Below are positions 10,059 through 18,860 of a stretch of 44,193 bases of DNA, piece after piece. How positions within the stretch are numbered: the stretch's first letter is position 1; each line of letters begins with the position of its first letter. Origin of the DNA: Spirochaeta sp. (GTDB lineage Bacteria; Spirochaetota; Spirochaetia; DSM-27196; Alkalispirochaetaceae). The notes below the pieces were generated by a model. The model was not told the DNA's origin and did not search any database. It was given only the letters and a program-made list of their open reading frames with translations. The translations under genes and the position numbers were made by a program. Where the stretch lies: NCBI GenBank assembly GCA_007130865.1, contig SLRR01000063.1, positions 1 to 44,193 of the forward strand, read 5' to 3'.

Positions 10059-10254
10059 ACTGTTCACGACAGGCTAACCGAAGGAACGGTTCGTGGCAAC
10101 ATAACCCTTCATCGGCCCGAAGTGGACTCGCGTTTCAACTTGTAATCGCGGTGTCAATCCCGGAGAACTCGCCGAAAACGTCTTGACTTTGCTTCTTTCC
10201 TACGTTGTGCCGGCGTATTCTAAAAGTGAACGCACGGTAGGAGAAAAAAAGTCG

Positions 10255-11118
10255 TCAGGAGAGAGCGCGGCGGATTTCCGCGGCCCGGGCGGCCCCGTTT
10301 TCCCGCGGAGACTGTTCAAGTGCATCCGCCAGAGAGTGAAGAATTCCACGTAAGTCCGCCTGTTCCAGGTACCGGGCGACATCGGGATGTTCCGCGGCGT
10401 CCGCGATCAAACGCTCCACGGTGGTGAACTCATAATTAAACTGTATATCGATGAGCGCTCTGACGGCACGTCCCGCTACCTCCACCGCCGCAAAGAGCAG
10501 GTGTTCCACCGCGTCCAGGTGGTCCTGAGAACGGTCCGACTGCAGGAGCATCTCTCCCATCCGGCGGTGAGCTTCCCGCGCTTGCGGGAAATCCAGGCGG
10601 TACAGCACGAGCACCCGGTTGAGGCCGTTCCCGTAAAGGAGATCCACCATCGCCTCCCGGAGACGGTCGTCCTCGCGGCCGGAGAAAACGGGATCACGGT
10701 TCACAACGATCTCCAGCTCTTTCCGGCGAAGACGCATGTCCTCGGTGGTACCGGATAGCGCGTACAGTTCCGCCAGTTCCAGACGAATAGAGAATTCCTC
10801 GTCGGGAATTACCAGCTGGTGCGCCGACTCAAGCGCTTGTCGGTAGTACCGGCGCGCCAGGGTGGTATCTCCCGATGCGCGGTGAACCCGGGCCATCCCC
10901 ACCATCGCCTCGGGATACACGGGCTGCATCGTCAGCGCCTCACCGTACATCTCCAGTGCTCTCGCAAAATCCCGTTGCCGGAAGTACCGCTCCGCTACCT
11001 GGTGGAGTACCCACGCCGGTCGTTGCTCCAGCTGCTGTTGTGCCGGGATAGCAGATGTTATGGAAAAGAAGAGAAAAAATGCCGGAAGAATCAATACCGG
11101 AAACGGTATACGCCTCAT
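10255..11118 (-). CDS. Secreted TPR-repeat protein
   Basis: A 287-residue protein with a signal peptide (MRRIPFPVLILPAFFLFF..., cleavage probably after AIPAQ). TPR-like hairpins follow at about residues 36-110 (RQRDFARALEMYGEALTMQP, then YPEAMVGMARVHRASGD). The remainder is helical and without a recognised domain. It is probably periplasmic. It starts at an ATG only six bases after a GATAAT hexamer, with no Shine-Dalgarno sequence, so it may be translated from a leaderless mRNA. The gene sits alone between the V-ATPase terminator and uvrA. TPR proteins are numerous in spirochaete envelopes; partner and function are unknown. Confidence 0.8.
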   Translation of the reverse strand: MRRIPFPVLILPAFFLFFSITSAIPAQQQLEQRPAWVLHQVAERYFRQRDFARALEMYGEALTMQPVYPEAMVGMARVHRASGDTTLARRYYRQALESAHQLVIPDEEFSIRLELAELYALSGTTEDMRLRRKELEIVVNRDPVFSGREDDRLREAMVDLLYGNGLNRVLVLYRLDFPQAREAHRRMGEMLLQSDRSQDHLDAVEHLLFAAVEVAGRAVRALIDIQFNYEFTTVERLIADAAEHPDVARYLEQADLRGILHSLADALEQSPRENGAARAAEIRRALS

Positions 11119-11130
11119 AGCTTGATTATC
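11119..11130 (-). promoter_or_regulatory. Putative -10 box giving a leaderless TPR mRNA
   Basis: GATAAT (minus strand, 11125-11130) ends six bases before the ATG at 11118. No -35 of quality is seen: the position 17 bases upstream falls in the loop of the V-ATPase terminator. The case is weaker than the other leaderless candidates but has the same geometry. Confidence 0.45.
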
Positions 11131-11133
11131 GAC

Positions 11134-11169
11134 AAAACCCCGGCGGCGTTGATCCCGCCGCCGCCCGGG
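11134..11169 (-). terminator. Intrinsic terminator of the V-ATPase operon
   Basis: Downstream of subunit K on the minus strand, an 11-base arm (11159-11169) pairs with 11138-11148 at 10 of 11 positions, all G-C, around a ten-base loop. It is followed by TTTT (plus-strand AAAA 11134-11137). The U-tract is short but the stem is very stable. Confidence 0.75.
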
Positions 11170-11194
11170 TTACGGAGTGACGTTCGACGCGGTC

Positions 11195-11629
11195 TCAGGT
11201 CACCAGTCCCATAAGGAATACCATAACGAACAGCGCCACCGTTTCTACGGTACCAAGTACAAGCAGGTAGTTACCGAATCCTTTGCCCGTTTCCGCCAGC
11301 GCGTCCGACGCGACTGCACCAGCTTTGCCCTGGAACCAGGCGGAAAAACCCATGGCTATACCGCCGGGGATACCCGCGCCGAGCAGCAGTCCTGCGTCCA
11401 CGCCCGCTGCTGCCGCTGCCGTAAGTGCGTTCATGAGGATGAGGCCGTACAGCGTCTGGGTCAGGGGCGCGCCCACGAACGCGATCAGGAGAAACGGAGC
11501 GGGTTTGTTCTGGATGAAGGCTTTCTTCCAGGCTCCTACCGCTGCCATGCCCGCCGTTCCCGTTCCAAGCGCGGATCCCATGGCCGCAAATGCCAGAGCC
11601 GATCCAATTCCGATATCACCGATATTCAT
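11195..11629 (-). CDS. atpK: V-type ATP synthase subunit K (membrane rotor ring)
   Basis: A 144-residue proteolipid made of two fused hairpins (four membrane helices, about residues 5-32, 46-72, 80-108, 118-143). The essential acidic residue is Glu129 in helix 4 (LGTVETVALF). By alignment to Enterococcus hirae NtpK, the Na+ ligands Thr64, Gln65, Gln110 and Glu139 correspond to Thr57, Gln58 (PLTQTLYG), Gln100 (WFQGKAGA) and Glu129, all conserved. A good AAGGAG precedes the ATG. It is last in the operon, 13 bases after subunit I. The rotor couples ion flow to the A3B3 head; sodium specificity is an inference from these residues. Confidence 0.95.
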   Translation of the reverse strand: MNIGDIGIGSALAFAAMGSALGTGTAGMAAVGAWKKAFIQNKPAPFLLIAFVGAPLTQTLYGLILMNALTAAAAAGVDAGLLLGAGIPGGIAMGFSAWFQGKAGAVASDALAETGKGFGNYLLVLGTVETVALFVMVFLMGLVT

Positions 11630-11642
11630 GCGTTACATCTCC

Positions 11643-13511
11643 TTAGTTGATTGTTTGCGAACGCGTTTTAAACGGGGTATATTCCACCCCGGTCCATTCC
11701 ATACCCAGATGCTGCGAGAATTCGAGCATATTCAGGCGCACACCGTGGACCACCACGGAAAGCGCTCCCATCGCGAGGTTGAGTGTGTGTCCGAGAAAAA
11801 GAATCAGGACCGCAATCACCGCGCCGGGTACACCGCCCAATCCCTCGGCGACGCCACCGGCCATATCGTTAAATGCCTGGGCGATAGCAAGCGTGGCCAG
11901 CCCCACCGCAAAGAGCCGTATGTAAGAGACGATGTCGGAGAACGCACCGACCCCGTCCAGAATAGTAGTGAAGAGACCGGCCAGTCCCATGGCGATTCCC
12001 ACAAAGAAGTTCCGTCCTGCTTCCTGTGCACTGAAGACAATGACAATCACGAGTCCGCTCAGGATCATCGTGAGGGCGAAGTCCGGCATGGGGTATCTGT
12101 CGGCATCGATCACCAGCTGCAGTACGAGGTAATAAAGTCCCAGCACCATCGAGAGCCAGCCGAGCTGTTCCAACGCTTTGATGCGAGGCCGTTCCCGCAG
12201 TCCCCGAAGGAACTTCCAGACGTGTGCTATCGAGAGGTGAACCGTGCCCATTACAAAACAAAGATACTGGATCAGCTCCATACTCGCTTCGTTGTCGATT
12301 GAGATCTGCGGTATGACCAGGGATCGCAGGCCGGGCAGCTCGTTGAACGGCGAGTACCCGAACCAGTTTCCGGTGATCGCTCCCCACACGATCGTTGCCG
12401 TGCTCAGGACAAACATCAGGATAATCCCCTGGTTCACGGACCGGCCTTTTTTACCGGCGCTTCTCGCGGCGGCGATCGTACCACCGAGCGCGATCAGCCC
12501 GTAACCGGCGTCACCGATGATCATCGCAAAGAACACCGTGAAGAAGATCAGGAAGAAAAAGGAAATATCCAGCTCACGGTAACCCGGTACCGTCCCCAGG
12601 AGATCAAAAACCGGGCGGATGATTCCGATCGGTTTGGGATTATACAGTTTTGTGGGAACCTGCTCGTTCGGATCGGGATCGCGTACTACGAATCCCCACC
12701 CGTGGGTCTCCGCGGCTTTTCGCACCGCCTCCACCTGGTCGTGCGGCACAAAACCGGTGAGCCACTGCAGAAGCCTGTCCTTTTCCATTCCCGCTGCGAC
12801 CCGGGCAAATTCCAGATCCTGTTCCAGCTGTTCCAGGGCGGCCTGCAGAAGAGGGATCTGGTCCTGATAGGATCGAAGCGTTTCGTCGATCCCTTCGATC
12901 TCGCTCGTGCGTTCCTTCAGGATCCCGCGGAGTTCGCTTGTGGACTGTTCCGGCAGGGAAACTGCGGGGAGATTCTCCGGGAGTGATTCGTCCTCGCCCA
13001 GGGCGAACGCGATCAGACGGACAAAATTCTTGTTTTCCTGGATAATTATCGATCTTGGCAGCGAAGAAGCGGTCTCCCGGTATACATCCCGGGGCATCTC
13101 GCAGAGCTGCACCCGTACACCCTTATCTTCCAGGGCCCGGAAGATCGCCGGGTCAAACTCGCCCCAGGGCGCCAGGCGCTCCAGTTCACGCTCGAGTCGC
13201 TCCTTCTCGTCCTCCAGGTGCGCTTTACGGTCCGCCGCTTCGAGTACTTCCTGCGCCAACTCCAGAGCCTGGTCCACCACGGCATCACTCGGCCGAACCG
13301 GCGCCGCTAAGGCGTGATCTTTATCCGGCTCCGGAATGATTGCAAGACTCCGTTCCACGGACGCTTTCTGTTCCTTGAGGCTATCGCCGGAATCGAGTTC
13401 GATCCGGTCGGTGAAAACGTGCACCACGCCCGTCTCCCGAAGCTTCTCCAGCGTATCTTCCCGGTGTGACTTCAGTGTAATCACTGAAACCTTTTTCATC
13501 TGAACGATCAT
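11643..13511 (-). CDS. atpI: V-type ATP synthase subunit I (stator/ion channel)
   Basis: A 622-residue subunit I/a. The cytosolic N-terminal half has coiled-coil stretches (about residues 90-115 and 185-240, for example DLEFARVAAGMEKD). A membrane half begins near residue 310 (FFFLIFFTVFFAMIIGDAGYG) with seven or eight helices. The conserved channel motif SYIRLFAVGLA places the essential arginine at about residue 532. It forms the two half-channels facing subunit K. The ATG overlaps the subunit D stop by four bases (ATGA). Length is usual for the bacterial V-type family. Confidence 0.95.
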   Translation of the reverse strand: MIVQMKKVSVITLKSHREDTLEKLRETGVVHVFTDRIELDSGDSLKEQKASVERSLAIIPEPDKDHALAAPVRPSDAVVDQALELAQEVLEAADRKAHLEDEKERLERELERLAPWGEFDPAIFRALEDKGVRVQLCEMPRDVYRETASSLPRSIIIQENKNFVRLIAFALGEDESLPENLPAVSLPEQSTSELRGILKERTSEIEGIDETLRSYQDQIPLLQAALEQLEQDLEFARVAAGMEKDRLLQWLTGFVPHDQVEAVRKAAETHGWGFVVRDPDPNEQVPTKLYNPKPIGIIRPVFDLLGTVPGYRELDISFFFLIFFTVFFAMIIGDAGYGLIALGGTIAAARSAGKKGRSVNQGIILMFVLSTATIVWGAITGNWFGYSPFNELPGLRSLVIPQISIDNEASMELIQYLCFVMGTVHLSIAHVWKFLRGLRERPRIKALEQLGWLSMVLGLYYLVLQLVIDADRYPMPDFALTMILSGLVIVIVFSAQEAGRNFFVGIAMGLAGLFTTILDGVGAFSDIVSYIRLFAVGLATLAIAQAFNDMAGGVAEGLGGVPGAVIAVLILFLGHTLNLAMGALSVVVHGVRLNMLEFSQHLGMEWTGVEYTPFKTRSQTIN

Positions 13512-14101
13512 GATTCAGCCTTTACAAGGTTACGCTTGGCGATCTTACCACGGACCACCGCGGCGGTCTGCTGGTCCCCGAGATAGATCTGGATCATCCG
13601 GATATTCTCCCGGGTTTCGGGGATCTTGACCTTCTCAAAAAGGTTTACCCGCTGCGTAGTGGTTCGCAATTCGTCCCCGAGACGGCGGAGCTGAACTTTA
13701 AGGATCTTGATTCTGGCTTCATATACGAGCATTTCCCGCAGCGCCTGCACGCCCGCATCCACCCAGGGAGGTGTATCAAGCACGCTCCACCGGCGGTCCA
13801 CAAAGTGCAGATCCTCAAAGACCGGAATATCGATCCCGGCGATGTTTCCAAGGGAAGTATCGATCTTTTCCACCTCTGCGTACGGCGTAAGGTCGATCCC
13901 GTCGTTGAACACGCCGATCCACCGGTCCAGATCCTTCCGGAGCTTGTCCCGTTCGCGTTTGAGCGCGTCGTACTCGTGTTCCACCTGGCGTATTACCATC
14001 TGCAGCTGCTGCTTCTTGAGCTGCAGTGTCGGCAGGTATCGCTCAAAGCGCTTGAGAGAGTCCTTCTGTTTCTTGAGCTCGTTTTTGGTCAGCTTGACCA
14101 T
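13508..14101 (-). CDS. atpD: V-type ATP synthase subunit D (central shaft)
   Basis: A 197-residue subunit D of V-type ATPases, the coiled-coil central rotor shaft that couples ATP turnover in A3B3 to the K ring. It opens [26 protein letters not shown] (conserved start LTKxELxxqkxxL). Long N- and C-terminal helices (about 1-70 and 130-190, including RRLGDELRTTTQRVNLFEKV) flank a globular part. Its ATG shares one base with the subunit B stop (TGATG), and its stop overlaps subunit I. Confidence 0.95.
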   Translation of the reverse strand: MVKLTKNELKKQKDSLKRFERYLPTLQLKKQQLQMVIRQVEHEYDALKRERDKLRKDLDRWIGVFNDGIDLTPYAEVEKIDTSLGNIAGIDIPVFEDLHFVDRRWSVLDTPPWVDAGVQALREMLVYEARIKILKVQLRRLGDELRTTTQRVNLFEKVKIPETRENIRMIQIYLGDQQTAAVVRGKIAKRNLVKAES

Positions 14102-15423
14102 CAGGCGGACGCCTCCCCGGTATTGTCACCGCTTTGGGGCCAGAACTGCTTGATCAGGTCCGTCTTCAGCCCCGTCTCCTGCGGATTGAAGCATTCCGCC
14201 AGGATGGACCAACCCCGGTCGAGCGCTTCTTCCAGGGGGATATTCACCGAGAGGTCCATGAGGGTGCGCTCAAAGATCTCCCCGTACTTGAGCAGCTTGT
14301 CGTCCCACTCGGACATGCGGAAACCCATGGACTTCTTCTCCTGGCTCTCCTTGTAGTTGGCGTAGAGTTTGATCATACCGTCCATAAGCGCGCGGTGGTC
14401 GTCACGGGTGGTGTCGTTCACGAGCTGCTTGAGGCGCGAGAGCGAACCGAAGGGCTCGATCCTCCCGTTTCGCAGATAGTACTGACCCTCGGTTATATAC
14501 CCGGTATTGTCCGGAACGGGGTGCGTTACGTCGTCACCGGGCATCGTAGTAACGCCGAGAATCGTGATCGATCCGGCCCCTTCAAAGTCGACCGCCTTTT
14601 CGTATCGCGCCGCGAGCTGGCTGTACAGGTCTCCCGGATATCCCCGGTTGGAGGGAACCTGCTCCTGGGTGATCGCGATCTCTTTCATCGCGTCGGCGAA
14701 GTTGGTCATGTCCGTGAGCAGCACGAGGACGCGCTTACCCTTGAGGGCAAACTTCTCCGCCACGGCGAGGCTGATGTCCGGTACCAGGAGCGCTTCCACA
14801 ACGGGGTCGCTGGCGGTGTGGACGAAGAAGATCGTCCGCGAGAGTGCTCCTCCCTCTTCCAGGGAATCCTTGAAGAAGAGGTAGTCGTCGTACTTCAGGC
14901 CGATACCACCGAGGATGATGATGTCAACCTCTGCCTGCATCGCGATCCGCGCAAGGAGTGGGTTGTAGGGTTCCCCGGATACGCTGAAGATAGGCAGTTT
15001 CTGGCTTTCCACCAGCGTGTTGAAGAGGTCGATCATGGGGATACCGGTGCGGATCATGTTTCTCGGGATGATCCGCTTCGCGGGGTTGACCGACGGACCT
15101 CCGATCTCGATCAGACCTTCCGAAAGTTCCGGTCCGTTATCCCGGGGTTCCCCGGAACCGTTGAACACGCGTCCCAGGAGGTTGTCCGAGAAGGACACCT
15201 GCATGGGATGTCCCATGAAACGAACCTCGTCACCGGTGGAAATACCCCGTCCGCCGGCGTATACCTGAAGGCTGACCTCTTCACCGCGCATGCGGATAAC
15301 CTCCGCCAGGGATCGGCCGTAGCGTGTCTCCACGACCGCCAGCTCCCCGTACCGGACGCCCTCCGCTTTTACGGAGATTACGTTTCCTGCTATCGATTCT
15401 ATCCGACTGTATACCTTACGCAT
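14101..15423 (-). CDS. atpB: V-type ATP synthase subunit B
   Basis: A 440-residue non-catalytic nucleotide-binding subunit of the A3B3 head. The start is ATG 15423 ([18 protein letters not shown]); the open frame extends further upstream, but only as antisense-like low-complexity sequence inside subunit A. Motifs include a degenerate P-loop region [36 protein letters not shown] and the typical [18 protein letters not shown]. It overlaps the subunit A end by eight bases, with a GGGGGA-type ribosome site before the ATG. Confidence 0.96.
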   Translation of the reverse strand: MRKVYSRIESIAGNVISVKAEGVRYGELAVVETRYGRSLAEVIRMRGEEVSLQVYAGGRGISTGDEVRFMGHPMQVSFSDNLLGRVFNGSGEPRDNGPELSEGLIEIGGPSVNPAKRIIPRNMIRTGIPMIDLFNTLVESQKLPIFSVSGEPYNPLLARIAMQAEVDIIILGGIGLKYDDYLFFKDSLEEGGALSRTIFFVHTASDPVVEALLVPDISLAVAEKFALKGKRVLVLLTDMTNFADAMKEIAITQEQVPSNRGYPGDLYSQLAARYEKAVDFEGAGSITILGVTTMPGDDVTHPVPDNTGYITEGQYYLRNGRIEPFGSLSRLKQLVNDTTRDDHRALMDGMIKLYANYKESQEKKSMGFRMSEWDDKLLKYGEIFERTLMDLSVNIPLEEALDRGWSILAECFNPQETGLKTDLIKQFWPQSGDNTGEASA

Positions 15424-17188
15424 AATTCCCCCGGTTCTGATACGCTTCCTGCGCGTGCGGCTCGAGATCCGAAGACGCCTGGGAGAGCATATCCCGCAGC
15501 TCCTGTTCCAGATCCTTGAACTCCTGCGAATCCCACTCCGCGCTGTTGTAGTCGATGAACTTCTGCCGGAGCTTGTAGAAGAAGTTTCGTGCTTCTTCCT
15601 TGTTGTCGATCGTAATCCGGCTTCCCAGGATGTGGAAAACCAGGTCAAAAACGTGGCGCTGTCGCTCGGTGCCGACCGACGCGTCTACCGGGTCGAACGC
15701 GTTCTGCTGCAGGTATACCGCGTCGAGGAATTCGCTCTTCAGGTATAGGATGAAGTCGTCCACGGCGGTACCTTCCTCGCCGACCACCTTCATCATCTGG
15801 CCTACCTCATCGCCCCGGAAGAGCACGCCTCGGGCGTACTCGGTCATACCGGGATCGACCGTTCCGACGTACTTGCTCCAGCTGTCCAAGGGGTCGATCG
15901 CGGGGTACTTCCGCGCGTCCGACCTCGCCCGGGAAAGACCGTGGAACGCTCCTACAACTTTCAGGGTCGCCTGCGTTACCGGCTCCTCAAAGTTACCGCC
16001 CGCGGGGCTGACCGTACCACCGATCGTAACCGATCCCTCCGTCCCGTTACGGAGCGTCACCACGCCGGCGCGCTCGTAGAACGCCGCGATCACGGACTCC
16101 AGGTACGCCGGGAACGCTTCCTCGCCGGGAATCTCCTCCAGGCGTCCGGACATTTCCCGCATCGCCTGGGCCCAACGACTCGTGGAGTCCGCCAGGAGCA
16201 GTACGTTGAGTCCCATCTGCCGGTAGTACTCGGCGATCGTCACCGCGGTATACACTGAGGCTTCCCGCGCCGCCACGGGCATCGAGCTGGTGTTGCAGAT
16301 TATAACGGTCCGTTCCATCAGGGATTTGCCCGTACGCGGATCGGTCAGTTCCGGAAACTCCCGCAGCGTCTCCACCACCTCCCCTGCGCGTTCACCGCAG
16401 GCGGCGATGATCACCACGTCCACTTCCGCGTTCCGGCTGGTAATCTGCTGTAGTACCGTCTTGCCCGCACCGAACGGTCCTGGAATACAGTAGGTTCCGC
16501 CCCGGGCCACCGGCAGGAACGTGTCGATCAACCGGACCTTGGTGACCATCGGTTTCTCCGGGCGGAGCCGTTCCGTGTACGCGTCGATCGCCCGCTTTAC
16601 AGGCCACTCAAATACCATCGTCAGGTCGTGGGTCTCGCCTTTGCTGTCCCGGATCGTGGCGATCGTCTCGTCCACGGTGTAATCGCCTTCGGACGCTACC
16701 GACTCCACGGTGTAGGTGTCAAACATACCGAAGGGAACCATGATCCAGTGCTCAAAGATACCTTCCGGCACGTGTCCCACCGCATCACCGCGCAGAACCG
16801 TATCCCCCACCGAAACGGTAGGTGTGAAATGCCACTTCTTCTCTCGAGGCAGGGCTTGCAGGTAGAGTCCCCGCTCCAGGAAGAACCCCGACCGTTCGGC
16901 CAGCTCCGGAAGCGGGTTCTGCAGTCCGTCGACGATCGTCGTAAGCAGGCCCGGCCCGAGTTCAACCGCCAGGAGTTCTGCGGTAAACTCTACGGGATCA
17001 CCCACAGCAATACCGCGAGTTATCTCGAACACCTGCAGCTCCGCCTGGTTTCCGCGGATCCTGATCACCTCAGCCTTGAGGCGTTTTTCGTCGACGATAA
17101 TGTATCCCACCTCGTTGAGCGATACATCGCCATCAACGAGAACGCTCACCATGTTTCCGTTGATCGCGACTACTTTTCCTGTTGTCAT
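15416..17188 (-). CDS. atpA: V-type ATP synthase catalytic subunit A
   Basis: A 590-residue catalytic subunit. It has the bulge domain (about residues 115-190) that separates V-type A from F-type beta. Walker A GPFGAGKT lies at 237-244, [17 protein letters not shown] follows, and [20 protein letters not shown] carries the conserved catalytic-site segment. Length is as expected. It begins by overlapping the previous gene's stop by four bases (ATGA). Together with B it hydrolyses or makes ATP on the cytosolic face. Confidence 0.98.
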   Translation of the reverse strand: MTTGKVVAINGNMVSVLVDGDVSLNEVGYIIVDEKRLKAEVIRIRGNQAELQVFEITRGIAVGDPVEFTAELLAVELGPGLLTTIVDGLQNPLPELAERSGFFLERGLYLQALPREKKWHFTPTVSVGDTVLRGDAVGHVPEGIFEHWIMVPFGMFDTYTVESVASEGDYTVDETIATIRDSKGETHDLTMVFEWPVKRAIDAYTERLRPEKPMVTKVRLIDTFLPVARGGTYCIPGPFGAGKTVLQQITSRNAEVDVVIIAACGERAGEVVETLREFPELTDPRTGKSLMERTVIICNTSSMPVAAREASVYTAVTIAEYYRQMGLNVLLLADSTSRWAQAMREMSGRLEEIPGEEAFPAYLESVIAAFYERAGVVTLRNGTEGSVTIGGTVSPAGGNFEEPVTQATLKVVGAFHGLSRARSDARKYPAIDPLDSWSKYVGTVDPGMTEYARGVLFRGDEVGQMMKVVGEEGTAVDDFILYLKSEFLDAVYLQQNAFDPVDASVGTERQRHVFDLVFHILGSRITIDNKEEARNFFYKLRQKFIDYNSAEWDSQEFKDLEQELRDMLSQASSDLEPHAQEAYQNRGNYA

Positions 17189-17751
17189 TTGGTTATCTCC
17201 ATCAGTGAGTGTGCAACGGTCTCGTACTGTCGGTCGTACTCCTCACCGCCCGCTTCCGCGTCGGTAAGATGGGCTCGCCGGAGAGCGAGCTGCAGCTTGA
17301 GATGATACACCACCAGTTTTTCCCGATCGAAGTGATGCCCCGTCTCCAGGTCTTCCACGACCTGCCAGAGCCAGCGCATCAGGGCGATCTCCATTTTCAG
17401 AGGCGTTTCTTCGTTTAGGACGGTCCGGGTTCGCTCGGCCATCGCTGCGTCCAGGCCGGCGGCGCGGGGCAGTCGTTCCGAGTCCCAACCGAGGTTCTGC
17501 GCGCGAATCTGCGCGGCGCCAACGGAGAACTCACGTACGAGTTCGTTCCACCTGCCGAGTACGCCCGGCATCGGTTGCGGAGCCTCGTCTTCCTGGAGTT
17601 CCGGGAAGATGCGTGCATTCTCGATAACGTCCTGATCGTCCGGCGTAGCTTCAATGCGGCAAATCTCGAGAAACTCGTCCCGTGCGAGAAACGGCTTTTC
17701 CTCAAACCGAACCGCCGGAAGCGACGCTACGGTGTAATAGTACTGTTGCAC
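17185..17751 (-). CDS. DUF2764-like V-ATPase-associated protein
   Basis: A 188-residue acidic, mostly helical protein between the E and A subunit genes. The start MQQYYYTVASLPAVRFEEKP matches the pattern I recall for DUF2764, a family found at this place in V-ATPase operons of spirochaetes, chlamydiae and some Bacteroidetes. The rest has no catalytic motif: an alpha-helical region (about 75-185) with WNELVREFSVGAAQIRAQN and LRRAHLTDAEAGGEEYD. No subunit C or F gene is present in the operon, so this protein may take the place of C as the socket between D and K. That is inference from position only; it has no signal or membrane segment. Confidence 0.8.
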   Translation of the reverse strand: MQQYYYTVASLPAVRFEEKPFLARDEFLEICRIEATPDDQDVIENARIFPELQEDEAPQPMPGVLGRWNELVREFSVGAAQIRAQNLGWDSERLPRAAGLDAAMAERTRTVLNEETPLKMEIALMRWLWQVVEDLETGHHFDREKLVVYHLKLQLALRRAHLTDAEAGGEEYDRQYETVAHSLMEITK

Positions 17752-17764
17752 CGCGTCGTCTCCC

Positions 17765-18373
17765 CTACTCGGTGGATTCGCGCATGATCCCCGTCAGGCG
17801 GGGATTAAGGTATGCCGAGAGCAACTCCGTCAGGGTGCCGTCGGTTACGTCGTAATAGGAGGACCCGTCTCCGGAGGCAATCCGGAATCCGCTGGTCATC
17901 GACCGGACCGGTTTGATCGTGACACCGTCCTGGAGTTTCTTTCCGAGCTTGCTCCGAAGTGTTTTCTCCAGCGCGTCCCGTTCCTTCTCGGGGAGGAGAA
18001 CGGTGAGATCGTCCTGCTCCGCTTCGTACCATTTCTCCACGAGAGTCGCCACGATCCCGGCGACTTTGTCCGAGGAGAGCGCGTCCGCAGAGGCTTCTTT
18101 CATTACCGTCGCAAACAGCTCGTTGAGCTGTTTTTCTACCGATAGAATCAGGTCACGGCCCGCCTGCTGAAGCGCCGCCTCGCCGGCGGCCTGCAATCGC
18201 GCCGCTTCCTGCTTGGCGTCCTTGACGATCTTCTCCGCCTCGGTTCGCGCGTTTCTGATCTGCTCCTGCGCCTGTTTCTCGGCGTGTTCGATGATCGCGT
18301 GGGCCCGTTCCTCGGCACCTTTTACACCTTCATCGTGAATCTTCGCTATAATGTCCTGTAACTGCGTGTCCAT
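17765..18373 (-). CDS. atpE: V-type ATP synthase subunit E (peripheral stalk)
   Basis: A 202-residue subunit E. A long charged helix rich in Ala/Glu/Lys (about residues 5-85, for example HAIIEHAEKQAQEQIRNARTE) forms the peripheral stalk, and a globular C-terminal domain (about 110-195) binds subunit B. Spirochaete operons often lack an identifiable G/H partner for E and none is seen here. The ATG follows AAAGGAACGAG, a reasonable ribosome site, and a promoter lies 37-65 bases upstream. It is the first gene of the V-ATPase operon. Confidence 0.92.
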   Translation of the reverse strand: MDTQLQDIIAKIHDEGVKGAEERAHAIIEHAEKQAQEQIRNARTEAEKIVKDAKQEAARLQAAGEAALQQAGRDLILSVEKQLNELFATVMKEASADALSSDKVAGIVATLVEKWYEAEQDDLTVLLPEKERDALEKTLRSKLGKKLQDGVTIKPVRSMTSGFRIASGDGSSYYDVTDGTLTELLSAYLNPRLTGIMRESTE

Positions 18374-18409
18374 TCTCGTTCCTTTACCTGCTGCTGCCGA
18401 ATTGACGCC

Positions 18410-18438
18410 ATGGTACGGTGAAAAGTGCGAAATATCAA
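18410..18438 (-). promoter_or_regulatory. Promoter of the V-ATPase operon
   Basis: On the minus strand TTGATA (18433-18438), 17 bases, then TACCAT (18410-18415), 36 bases before the subunit E ATG. Transcription would give a leader of about 30 bases carrying the AAAGGA site. The 84-base gap to the upstream gene shows no clear terminator, so the mutS2 unit may also read through. Confidence 0.6.
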
Positions 18439-18457
18439 GGGCGGACGTTACGCCGGG

Positions 18458-18856
18458 CTAAGTCAGCGAGAGATCTCCGGTGATCTTGAAAACGCTCCCG
18501 TCACGGACGACGTCAAGATCCCGGTCTGGAAAATACTCCGGCAGGAGCTCTCCGCATCGGCGTCCCACGTACCGGCGTATCTCCTCCAGCACTTCGTCGG
18601 GGACGTCCGCCAGCGTAGCCATACGTGTTTCCACCACGTATCCGCGCCCGTGGTCGCTGCCGTATCCCGCGGAAAAGGATGCTCCCACCGCGAAGAGACC
18701 TTCGTGTTCAGGATTTCCCACCGTTCCGAAAGGTGCCCGCGCGGGATGGAGCGGATACGCGTCGCCCCAGTTCTCCTCGAGCTCCACGTCGATCCGGTCG
18801 AACATCGCCTTGAGTTTCTTTTCGAAAAGCCGCAACTGGTGACCGCGCATGCTCAT
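18458..18856 (-). CDS. Small conserved spirochaete-type protein of unknown function
   Basis: A 132-residue protein with no signal peptide or membrane segment. It starts MSMRGHQLRLFEKKLKAMFD. A central glycine-rich part (GLFAVGASFSAGYGSDHGRGY, about residues 53-73) is followed by an amphipathic C-terminal half with DEVLEEIRRYVGRRCGELLP. I cannot assign a family with confidence; I recall similar proteins next to V-ATPase genes in spirochaetes. It begins four bases after the lipoprotein stop, so it is the last gene of the murI-rsgA-mutS2 unit. ATG 18856 or the second ATG two codons later may be the start. Confidence 0.7.
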   Translation of the reverse strand: MSMRGHQLRLFEKKLKAMFDRIDVELEENWGDAYPLHPARAPFGTVGNPEHEGLFAVGASFSAGYGSDHGRGYVVETRMATLADVPDEVLEEIRRYVGRRCGELLPEYFPDRDLDVVRDGSVFKITGDLSLT

Positions 18857-18860
18857 GGCG

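Noticed and set aside
10059-10254. Possible uvrA promoter (TTGACA near 10160, minus strand)
   Set aside because: The -35 is good but no -10 is found at 15-19 bases spacing, and no LexA-box-like palindrome is evident; left unassigned.
14134-15519. Plus-strand open frame of 461 codons
   Set aside because: Antisense to V-ATPase subunits B and A; no domain pattern.
15424-15648. Upstream extension of V-ATPase subunit B
   Set aside because: Ser/Arg-rich sequence in another frame of subunit A; the family N-terminus MRKVYSRI begins at 15423.
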